Below the pieces are notes generated by a model. It had not been told where the DNA came from. It saw nothing but the letters and a program-made list of their open reading frames with translations, and searched no databases. DNA of 64,000 bases from NCBI RefSeq assembly GCF_040958095.1, contig NC_091217.1:11830120-11894119 (forward strand), given 5' to 3'. The DNA comes from Procambarus clarkii. Lineage: Eukaryota; Arthropoda; Malacostraca; Decapoda; Cambaridae. The stretch's first letter is position 1, and every line of letters starts with the position of its first letter. Positions 43,881-64,000 of the stretch are shown here, piece by piece. The position numbers were made by a program, and so were the translations under genes.

Positions 43881-44235
43881 CTCTCTGGGGTCACCAATGT
43901 AACGGTTCTATTGTTACGTAAAGTATGGTGACAAATAAACACAGACACTAAGATACTATATATATATTTGGTCGAATATACAGAAGTACACAGGTGATAC
44001 GTTGGTGTGAGTTAAGCGCACTGAGCGTTGGTACAGTATCTCGCAAGTGTCTGCTTCTAGACCACACGTGAAAGTAGACTAGTTAATGTTTGCTATTCTT
44101 GCTGCTTATATTGCTCGGGCAACACCTCACCGTGTTGCCCGGGCAACGCCTCACCTCATTCATCTCCAAAGGTTGACAGGAATATTAACACTATATTTGG
44201 AGCGAGTATATTATTGGGATAATCTACTCGCTACA

Positions 44236-44500
44236 GTACGTCCGTCCGTACATATGGGACCTGCACCCTGGTTCTCGATTTCGCCTCTCTGGGTCGCTTT
44301 ACCTGGACTTTCCTCATAGCGGATGTGGAACAACCCATTATTGGATGGGATTTCCTGCAACACCATCGACTTATTGTGGATCCCGCAGGTGCAGTACTTC
44401 GAGCTTCCCCTAGTACCTCTACTCAGGTTAACACCGTCACCCCAGTCGCATCTACAGAACTTAAAATGCCCTTATCCTAACCTACCAGAAGGCCCAAAAC
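44236..44500 (+). pseudogene. Gypsy aspartic protease, C-terminal half
   Basis: Continues the protease of 41110-41347: TYGTCTLVLDFASLG, then VEQPIIGWDFLQHHRLIVDP, the conserved flap and IIG(W/A)DFL motif of retropepsins. Stops occur after ELKMPLS (about 44485) and no RT follows; the element is 3'-truncated here. Confidence 0.75.
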
Positions 44501-44616
44501 ATAAAACGGGACAGTATGTCACTTTCGCGAGCCACTTCAATTTTCATGTATGAAAATTTGTGGTCTTATGTAACGCATACGATCGAAATGCGACGTTCTT
44601 TGTAAGAGGACAGGTT

Positions 44617-44760
44617 GGCAAGTACCTACTTACTGCTAGGTGAACAGATCCATTAGGTGAAAGGACATATGCCCAACCATTTCGGTTCCGCCCGGAATTA
44701 GAACCCGGAATTCTCAATTGTGCATGTATTAACGTGCTTGTCTCCGAAGCCAGACAGACA
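44617..44760 (-). mobile_element. tRNA-derived SINE (partial)
   Basis: In reverse: a head containing GGTTCTAATTCCGGGCGGAA (box B region), AAATGGTTGGGCATATGTCC, then CAGTAAGTAGGTACTTGCC. It is the same family as 48128-48385 but shorter at its 3' end. Confidence 0.6.
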
Positions 44761-44769
44761 CATACTTAA

Positions 44770-45215
44770 TAAGGGTGGTAAATATAAAAATGTTATGGAT
44801 TCCTTCTCACATTCGCCTGCAGGATCATAATAAGATTGACGCCCTTGCTAAGGCTGCAGTAAATAAAAACAGTGTTGAACAGAATCTTGAGTTATCAAAT
44901 AGGTCAATTAAAAGTGTTATTAGACGAGAACTCCTGAATGAATTTGAAGAAAGCAGAACAGTACAAACTGGAACTAGCAGATTCATTGTTTATCATAATG
45001 AAATGTGTGAAGTAAAACTTGTGTATGGGGCAAGTAGCAAAATCAACAGACTAACAGACATTTTCACAACTCGAATAATACTTGGCTACAAGTATCTCTG
45101 GCAGTTCGGCTTGTATATGGATCTAGATGAAGTAAAGTGCAAAGTGTGTGGACAAAAACAGGGACACACACTAGAGCATTATATCTTAGACCGTACTAAA
45201 ATTTAGCAATATAGA
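44770..45215 (+). pseudogene. LINE RNase H and C-terminal domain remnant
   Basis: The 143-codon frame starts in an RNase H domain (MLWIPSHIRLQDHNKIDALA, with the conserved H and D of the last catalytic motif) and continues to a Cys/His finger (CKVCGQKQGHTLEHYILD) as found at the C-terminus of I/jockey-group pol proteins with RNase H. The rest of pol is absent. One clean frame, then a stop. Confidence 0.65.
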
Positions 45216-45500
45216 GAGTTTAGTTAGTTAGTTTAGTTTATTTATTATGCACCCCATACCCATCTTGTGGGCAGTAGTGGAAAGGGTTATCATTTAGCTA
45301 AGGAAGTTACAATCTTGATGAGCTAGTTACAAAATTCAATATAAGTCGTCACATCAACAATGGGTTCGAGATCGACCACAAGTACAGTTTCTAAATTAAA
45401 CAACTGACATATGTGGAGAGCTAGTGTCACAATTGATATGTTTGTCCTGCACACCGCCCCCCATCCAGTGGGCAGCGGTGGATAGGTTACAATCACTTAG
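45216..45500 (-). mobile_element. Retroposon 3' tails (two units)
   Basis: Reverse-strand copies of the GGGTATGGGGTGCATAATAA tail at 45236-45345 and a diverged second unit at 45447-45500. The first matches 57669-57825 closely (GTTACAATCTTGATGAGCTA). Non-coding. Confidence 0.55.
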
Positions 45501-45649
45501 TTAGTACCTACAGTTAGTAAACTGGGGATATTTGGCTAAAATTTCTGGTAGCAGATAATTTTGAATGAAATATTTACACATTGTTGGAACATTGGTTATA
45601 GAATTGTCTCTAAATTCACGTATAAATCTAATCTCACGTATGAAATGGC

Positions 45650-45895
45650 AAACCATCTTATTACTAAGGATAAAATACCTAAAACCCTTGCACTGTATTC
45701 ATATTTAAATCGCTTCCAGTAGATAAACGACATGAGATTAAGAAGTTAAGTATTACCCGAAACGCTGTGCGCATTAGTGACTTTAGGCATATATAGTATG
45801 TACTAGCTCTATCTATAAATCCAACATTATGTTTGCAACTCATTTTGAATGTATATACTTTTACCTAAATAAACATTATCTTAACTTATTGTGAA
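45650..45895 (+). mobile_element. Jockey-type LINE 3' tail
   Basis: Contains ACCCGAAACGCTGTGCGCAT (45756), TAGTGACTTTAGGCATATAT and GTACTAGCTCTATCTATAAA, ending in an AATAAACATTATC tail, as in the 3' UTRs of LINEs A and E. No coding part. Confidence 0.65.
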
Positions 45896-45899
45896 GAAT

Positions 45900-46260
45900 A
45901 ATAATAACAAACAACAGCGCCCCCTATGACTGTAATATATCCATAACTCAAACAATTATGCATTAGTAATAAGACCTACAGTTAATGTATAATAACTGTA
46001 AATTTATAGCTCTTGAAATAGAACATTCTCTGTAACTAGCTGGCATTATAATTATAAGGTGTGAAGGACAGATGAAATTGCTAATGTAATAATATCCGTT
46101 GAGGTCTGATAAAGACCTTTTGTGCCCTCTGTAATCCTTTTTGCGCTACCGCTCACAGGATGAGTATGGGGTGCACAATAAACTAGCCGCCTCTGGCGGC
46201 AACAATAAAAAAAAAATCAATGCGTCGAAAACGTACCCGACTGTACTACCGGGACTCTAA
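45900..46260 (+). mobile_element. Retroposon 3' tail with poly(A), otherwise spacer
   Basis: 46100-46215 is the plus-strand version of the GATGAGTATGGGGTGCACAA tail, with CTAGCCGCCTCTGGCGGCAA and a terminal A-run. 45900-46095 is AT-rich with nothing recognised. Confidence 0.5.
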
Positions 46261-46264
46261 ACAT

Positions 46265-46575
46265 AAAATTTATTTTATTGATTATACTGATGATGTTGCA
46301 TGTCTTTAGTACTCAAATTGGGTGATTGGTAGCGCAAGATACATTGTGAGTTTGAATCACAAGGTAGGAAACTATGAGGGTATATAATTTGAAACTTTTT
46401 TTTGCTTGACTTTTTTAATAAAACATAGGTTGGACAACTTTTTAATACATTAGGGAGTAAGTTTCGTAGACTGGGTCCTTTTATTTGCATAGAGTGTTTA
46501 CACAGATTTAGTCCGACTCTAGGGATATCAAAGAGTGTGGTGCTCATGGGGTTAACAAATTGTAACATACGTTTA
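46265..46575 (-). mobile_element. Jockey-type LINE C-terminal fragment
   Basis: The frame 46568-46275 reads TTLFDIPRVGLNLCKHSMQI then KGPSLRNLLPNVLKSCPTYV, the conserved end of jockey-like RT proteins (compare LINE E near 61670-61760). No RT palm. Confidence 0.65.
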
Positions 46576-46589
46576 CGTGTACGTATTTG

Positions 46590-46950
46590 TGTGACAAGGG
46601 AAGGGAACCATCAGGAGAAAGCACCAAGCCATTACGACTATATAGCACTTGGAAAGGTTCAGGATAAGGATTTGGGATGGGACAGGGAAAAGGAGTGGTG
46701 TCCTACCACTTGGATAGTCGGGAATTGAACGTCGACCTGCACGAAGCGAGACCGTCGCTCTACCGTCCAGCCCAAGTTGTTGGACGGTAGCAAAGACTTT
46801 AATAAATGTAAAAAACATTAAACACAAAATTTAATGTGTTTTTTTTATATAACACGAATATATTTTTATATCTGCACGAAGCGAGACCGTCGCTCTACCG
46901 TCCAGCCCAAGTGGTTGGACGGTAGCAAAGACTTTAATAGATAAATATAA
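46590..46950 (-). mobile_element. tRNA-derived SINE with duplicated head
   Basis: In reverse, the head GGGCTGGACGGTAGAGCGAC, box B CGTTCAATTCCCG (46725), and body to about 46597. The head with its leader is present twice: CACGAAGCGAGACCGTCGCT begins at 46740 and again at 46875, a 135-base tandem duplication that includes the AT-rich leader. Confidence 0.7.
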
Positions 46951-47039
46951 AAAAACATCTAAACAAAAAATTTAATGTTTTTTTATATTTATTTAATATA
47001 AGCTTTATTTCAGCAGTCGGTTGCTGGTAATGTAATGGC

Positions 47040-47440
47040 GTGTTGTGATAGCTGTAACGAGGCCTGGAGCAGGGCAGAGAGCTGGAGTGAGGCCAGGGGT
47101 ACAGAGAGCTCGGATGCGGGGTGAGAACGTAGGGTGTGGAGCTGCAATGCGGGACGAGAGCATGGAGCTCGAATGCGGGACAAGAGCGTGGAGCTTGAAA
47201 GTAGGACGAGAGCATGGAGCTGGAATGCGGGACAAGAGCGTGGAGCTTGAAAGTAGGACGAGAGCATGGAGCTGGAATGCGGGACAAGAGCGTGGAGCTG
47301 GAATGCGAGACGAGAGCGTGGAGCTGGAATGCGAGAAGAGTTCGTGTAGCTCGAATAAGGGGCGAGAGCGTGGAAGCTCGATGCGGCCAAAATCTGGTTG
47401 TCCGGCCAGACTGGTACGAGTCTGTAGCGTCTTGAGAGGA
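47040..47440. repeat. 26-bp tandem array in an LTR-element-related core
   Basis: Between 47110 and 47370 about ten units of 26 bases occur, alternating GCGGGACAAGAGCGTGGAGC and GTAGGACGAGAGCATGGAGC forms. The flanking parts (GGCCTGGAGCAGGGCAGAGA at 47063, then CTGTAGCGTCTTGAGAGG near 47418) match 34090-34270 and 42030-42200. Three long overlapping minus frames here are repeat artefacts. Confidence 0.75.
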
Positions 47441-47699
47441 GGAACTACACTCAATGAGTATTAAATTATTCCTGGTGAATGTTCCTGGTGTTGAATCTAG
47501 AGCGTCTGTACTGAACCACTCTTGTAGTTTGACTGATTACGATCTGCTGTCAACGGCTTAGAGTACAAATTTCTCAATTTACCAAACTGATCAACAGGTT
47601 GGGAAGATATATTAATTGTAATTAGTTGTAGGAAGATATATTAATTGTAATTAGGGGAGCTAATTAGTCAAATATAATCTCTATTCTGTGTTCCACTGG

Positions 47700-47946
47700 T
47701 CATCTGTGGTAGTTAGGGTGGCCTGGTGGATATTTCTTGCGTTCTTCTGGAAGGAGTTCCGATTGTAGCGATGCATGGTGGTAATATCTGTCGATGACGT
47801 ATTCAGGTACCTTCATGTCCAAGCTAGTACGCCTTATGGACGTTGAACCTTTGTACCCAGCTTTCCAGTCTTCAAAAAGCATTGTGAGTTGTATTTGCGT
47901 TCGTCGACTGTCAGGTCGCGTTTCTTCCAGATCGGTGTATGTATTT
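47700..47946 (-). CDS. Unrecognised short ORF
   Basis: From a stop near 47947 the minus frame is open to TGA at 47700-47702; its first ATG is at 47882. The product (MLFEDWKAGYKGSTSIRRTS, then DMKVPEYVIDRYYHHASLQS and ending HPNYHR) is charged, non-repetitive and has normal amino-acid use, unlike the spurious frames nearby. No family was recognised, no acceptor fits the frame and no zinc, RT or protease motif is visible. It may be the end of an exon or a transposon protein. Its neighbours are repeats on both sides. Confidence 0.35.
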
Positions 47947-47999
47947 TATCCTGAGGCGGGGTTGTCTTGGAGGTGGCGTGGGTGAGAAAGAAAGAAATC

Positions 48000-48090
48000 C
48001 TCATATAAGAATAGGAATAATAGAAATTCTCATATATGAAATAGGAGAGGTCCCAAGATGCTGCCCTGTGGCACTACTGCAGATAATAGT
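48000..48090 (-). mobile_element. Short jockey RT fragment
   Basis: On the minus strand VVPQGSILG is encoded at about 48085-48050, the conserved RT block before the catalytic box, followed by an AT-rich decayed stretch. Nothing else of the element remains. Confidence 0.5.
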
Positions 48091-48127
48091 AGAGTGGGGG
48101 AGTTATAATTCAATTAATTGTGTCGGA

Positions 48128-48385
48128 GGACAGGAAGTTAGGATATACATACAATACACGTTAGGATTATATCGAGGTCCCCCCCCCACAGGGTCGAATT
48201 ACTGATCCTTCCCAGGATGCAACCCCACAACAAGCTGACTAGCTTCCAGGTACCTATTTACTGCTAGGTGGACAGGCGCATTAGGTGAAAGGAAACGCGC
48301 CCAACCATTTTTGTCCCGCCTGGGATTCGAACCCGAAATTCTGGATTGCGAGTAAAGAACGAACCCAACTGTACTACCGGCAAGT
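48128..48385 (-). mobile_element. tRNA-derived SINE
   Basis: In reverse: GGGTTCGAATCCCAGGCGGG (box B), AAATGGTTGGGCGCGTTTCC, CACCTAATGCGCCTGTCCAC, CAGTAAATAGGTACCTGGAA, then GGGACCTCGATATAATCCTA and CACGTTAGG-like end sequences. The tRNA-like 5' half with the A box is only partly readable. Same family as 44617 and 20342. Confidence 0.7.
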
Positions 48386-48452
48386 AGTACACTCTGACTT
48401 ACCTCAGTGACAGGCTTCAGAATGACGCTATTTTTCCCACCCTAACAAAAAT

Positions 48453-49000
48453 TGCTGATGGCATAGCCTTCATTTTCTTTAGTCCTAACCCTCTTATTCT
48501 GAATGACACAGTGAATACCGAACTAAAAATATGTCCATCTTTGGCTTAGGGAGCCGGTCGGCCGAGCGGACAGCACGCTGGACTTGTGATCCTGTGGTCC
48601 CGGGTTCGATCCCGGGCACCGGCGAGAAACAATGGGCAGAGTTTCTTTCACCCAATTTCCCTGTTACCTAGCAGTAAAATAGGTACCTGGGTGTTAGTCA
48701 GTTGTCACGGGCTGCTTCCTGGGGGTGGAGGCCTGGCCGAGGACCGGGCCGCGGGGACACTAAAGCCCCGAAATCGTCTCAAGATAACCTCAAGATAACA
48801 CTGATGCGCCATCCACAGGGCAATATACTTGGCCCTCTCCTCTTTCTTATTTACATCAATGACCTTCCAAATACCTTTCAATTTGCTTATTAAGCACCAC
48901 AACATTTGCTGATGGCATAGCCTTCATTTCCTTTAGTTCTAACCCTCTTATTCTGAATGACACAGTGAATACCGAACTAAAAATATGTCCATCTTTGGCT
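48453..49000. repeat. 94-bp direct duplication around a SINE
   Basis: 48453-48546 and 48907-49000 are the same LINE B segment (from TGCTGATGGCATAGCCTTCA to ATGTCCATCTTTGGCT) with very few differences. Between them lie the SINE and a second stretch of LINE B. Confidence 0.8.
48549..48798 (+). mobile_element. Full-length tRNA-derived SINE
   Basis: The head 48549-48622 folds like a tRNA: GGTCGGCCGAGCGGACAGC gives box A and GGTTCGATCCC gives box B, inside matching GCCGGT/ACCGGC stem bases. The body has CAGAGTTTCTTTCACCC, TAGCAGTAAAATAGGTACCT, CACGGGCTGCTTCCTGGGGG and GGACCGGGCCGCGGGGACAC, and ends CTCAAGATAACCTCAAGATA. It defines the family found reversed at 40864 and as a 57-base fragment at 20072. 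The head most resembles a class with a Ser/Leu-like D-arm; it is not a functional tRNA. Confidence 0.85.
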
Positions 49001-50191
49001 AGTTGCTAACAAACTTACCCTTAACATTGATAAAACCTTCTATATTTTGTTTGATAATAAATGCACAGATCAAATTACCCTGAGAATTAACAATATCCAA
49101 ATTAGTAACATAGGAGATGGTAAATTCCTTGTTGTTCTCATTGATAACAACTTGAATTTCCAGTCCCATATACCAAATGTAGAAAAAAAGTTTGTAAAAC
49201 AGTTGGCATTCTTTCTAAAATCAGATAATATGTACCTCACTCTGCCCTGGTGACGGTCTATTACTCTCTCATCTATCCTTATCTCACCTATGGTATCAGT
49301 GCTTGGGGTTTCACTACTCAAAATTATCCACAACTCCTAATTACTCAACACAAATCAGAGATTAGAGCAATAACAAACTTAGGCTCCAGACAGCATTTGG
49401 GTCCCCTTTCTTAAATCTTTAATTAATAGTTAATATTTATATATAATTATGTCACTACACATCCTCTCGTGTGTACTATTTATAAATAAAACATTGAACT
49501 GCAATGCTAATCCTGACCTTATAAATGCTTTCTAGAGGGTTGTAACAGAACCCTTGGACACCTCACCAGAAACAAATAACTGTTCGATATTCCAAGAGTT
49601 CGACTTAGCCAAAGCATAAATGCTCTGCAAATAAAGGGGTCCTTCTGGAATGACCTCCCTAATTACATCAAAGACTGTCCTTCCCTCAAGCAGTTTAAAA
49701 GAGAAACTAAGAACTACCTGATAAACTCTATGTAACCTACCTTACTTCCTAAATATCAACCTATGCTTTGCTGTTTTTGAACATTAATTACTGAAACTAC
49801 TACTGCTGTTATCTGCCATGTAAATATTTAATAACAAAAAATATTCTTTCTGTTTCTGCTGTAAAATTAGTATGTTCTGTTGCAATGTTTGCTGTTCCAA
49901 TCATTATGAAATAAGTGTCACTTTATATCTATTCCTCTACTTCAATTCATTATCGTTTTTTATCTCATTTAGTTTTAAGTCTTAGATTTGTTCTCATATC
50001 ATGTCCGAAACGCCCTGCGTATTATAGTGGCTTCAGGCATATAGTACCTGCCCTACCCATGATACATACGATCTTCTTATATCCTATGTATGTTGTATGT
50101 ACTTTTGCTTTAATAAAAATTACTATTATTAATATTAAATCTTGAAGGAAATTTGATAAAATTGTATATCTGTATTCAATAATTGATAAAG

Positions 50192-63399
<13,208 letters not shown>

Positions 63400-63424
63400 C
63401 TGCCAACACCACAAGGAAATATGT

Positions 63425-63610
63425 TAGAATTAGAAACAGCTGCGTTATTCGTAATGTTTTGTTTTACTAAGTACTGCAATTCTGACTGAGTTGAATAGAT
63501 ATACACCTGTAAAAATAATTTGTTATAAACAAATATATAATTTGTTTAAACTAAAGGACTTCTCAGACTACTCTTTATTTTATTTTCCGAGGCTAGGGGT
63601 CCTTACACTT
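63425..63610. other. Intron stretch, nothing recognised
   Basis: Intron upstream of transporter exon a. AT-rich; no exon or element seen. Confidence 0.4.
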
Positions 63611-63616
63611 GCACCA

Positions 63617-63860
63617 GAGGTGGTACCTGGTTGATACCTGGTTGATACCTGGTTGATGGGGTTCTGGGAGTTCTTCTACTCCCCAAGCCCGGCCCGAGGC
63701 CAGGCTCGACTTGTGAGAGTTTGGTCCACCAGGCTGTTGCTTGGAGCGGCCCGCAGGGCCACGTACCCACCACAGCCCGGCTGATCCGGAACTTCTCTTA
63801 GAAAACCGTCCAGTTTTCTCTTGAAGATGTCCACGGTTGTTCCGGCACCCTCACAATTTA
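63617..63860 (-). mobile_element. LINE 3' fragment (CR1/jockey C-terminus)
   Basis: The minus frame encodes TTVDIFKRKLDGFLREVPDQ then PGCGGYVALRAAP, the same C-terminal motif as in the LINE at 11547, and ends with triple GGTTGATACCT repeats at 63625-63655. It is truncated at its 5' end by a (CA)-type tract. Confidence 0.7.
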
Positions 63861-63904
63861 CACACACAGACACAGACACACACACACACACTGTGTGTGT
63901 GTGA

Positions 63905-64000
63905 ACTGTGAACGAGGGAACTGTGCCTTACGACACTAGAAAGAAGAAGGGAGAGGTGGGACATGATAGGAACGTATAAGATACTCAGAGGGATTGACAG
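63905..64000 (+). mobile_element. LINE RT C-terminal fragment, cut by window end
   Basis: Resembles the LEDRRVRGG.MITTFKILKGI-like segment of CR1-group proteins (CACTAGAAAGAAGAAGGGAG, then GATACTCAGAGGGATTGACA). It continues beyond 64000. Confidence 0.55.

Larger units (their letters stand above)
41348..44235 (-). mobile_element. Young non-autonomous LTR retrotransposon
   Basis: Two 338-base LTRs (41348-41685 and 43898-44235, TGTAGCG..GTTACA on the minus strand) differ at two positions (41464/44014 and 41518/44068). GTAC is duplicated at 41344-41347 and 44236-44239. After the 5' LTR comes TTGGTGACCCCAGAG (primer-binding site, reading down from 43897), and before the 3' LTR a polypurine GGGAGGGGGAG (41700-41690). 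Inside are a gag-like 5' piece and a pol C-terminal piece but no RT, RNase H or integrase. It must have moved with enzymes from a relative. Confidence 0.88.
48395..50140 (+). pseudogene. Jockey-like LINE B, RT C-terminal half (broken)
   Basis: RT residues are seen in pieces: [20 protein letters not shown] (48808-48866), a degraded catalytic region, KFLVVLIDNNLNFQSHIPN, YSLIYPYLTYGI-like residues and the C-terminal domain to about 49735. The 3' UTR has GTCCGAAACGCCCTGCGTAT at 50003. Frameshifts are numerous. It carries a 94-base duplication on either side of the SINE at 48549. It is intact enough to place in the same group as A, C and E, but more diverged. Confidence 0.7.

Noticed and set aside
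47005..47454. A 149-residue Ser/Leu-rich protein
   Set aside because: Overlapping open frames in a 26-bp tandem array; three frames give similar products, so not coding.
48549..48622. Functional tRNA gene
   Set aside because: The A and B boxes are present, but it continues into a SINE body repeated elsewhere and has no proper 3' end.

Overview
The window looks like repeat-rich nuclear DNA of an arthropod, most likely a decapod crustacean such as a crayfish. This is inference. It rests on spliced animal-type exons with GT/AG borders, very long introns, and CR1-like, jockey-like, Tigger/pogo, piggyBac, Harbinger, gypsy and tRNA-SINE copies of a kind common in decapod genomes. Nothing bacterial or organellar was seen.

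Two host genes can be supported, both on the minus strand and both incomplete here. (1) A PIN4-type parvulin peptidyl-prolyl isomerase has exon 1 at 30435-30560 and exon 2 at 16383-16502, separated by a 13.9-kb intron; the rest of its PPIase domain was not found and probably lies left of base 1. (2) A monocarboxylate-transporter-like (SLC16/MFS) gene has four consecutive exons at 63399-63129, 54109-53399, 51480-51289 and 50343-50192 that join in frame and end at a stop codon; its first exon(s) lie right of base 64000.

Almost everything else is mobile or tandemly repeated DNA. 1-1.17 kb: unclassified GC-rich block. 1.17-11.2 kb: two opposite-facing copies of a piggyBac-like MITE around a two-type tandem satellite, pierced by two CR1 insertions and a Tigger MITE. 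11.5-16.3 kb: decayed LINE, CT-rich minisatellite, near-perfect palindrome and a long-armed piggyBac MITE. 16.6-30.1 kb (PIN4 intron): five Tigger/pogo-type elements, a third CR1 copy, and a full but dead piggyBac with a nested solo LTR. 30.7-35.3 kb: FLYWCH/PHD-type remnant, LINE pieces and a jockey ORF1. 35.3-44.5 kb: jockey-like LINE split by a Harbinger-type MITE, then a gypsy element whose protease is split by a recent non-autonomous LTR element. 44.6-50.1 kb: SINEs, LINE tails and a 26-bp tandem array. 50.2-63.4 kb (transporter introns): more LINEs and SINEs, microsatellites and two 31-bp minisatellite blocks that were one array before a jockey-like LINE landed in it.

The transposable elements do not form one functional system; they are a nested record of insertions. 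Target-site duplications were read directly at about ten junctions, which gives a relative order. No CRISPR array, operon, rRNA or functional tRNA gene was found.
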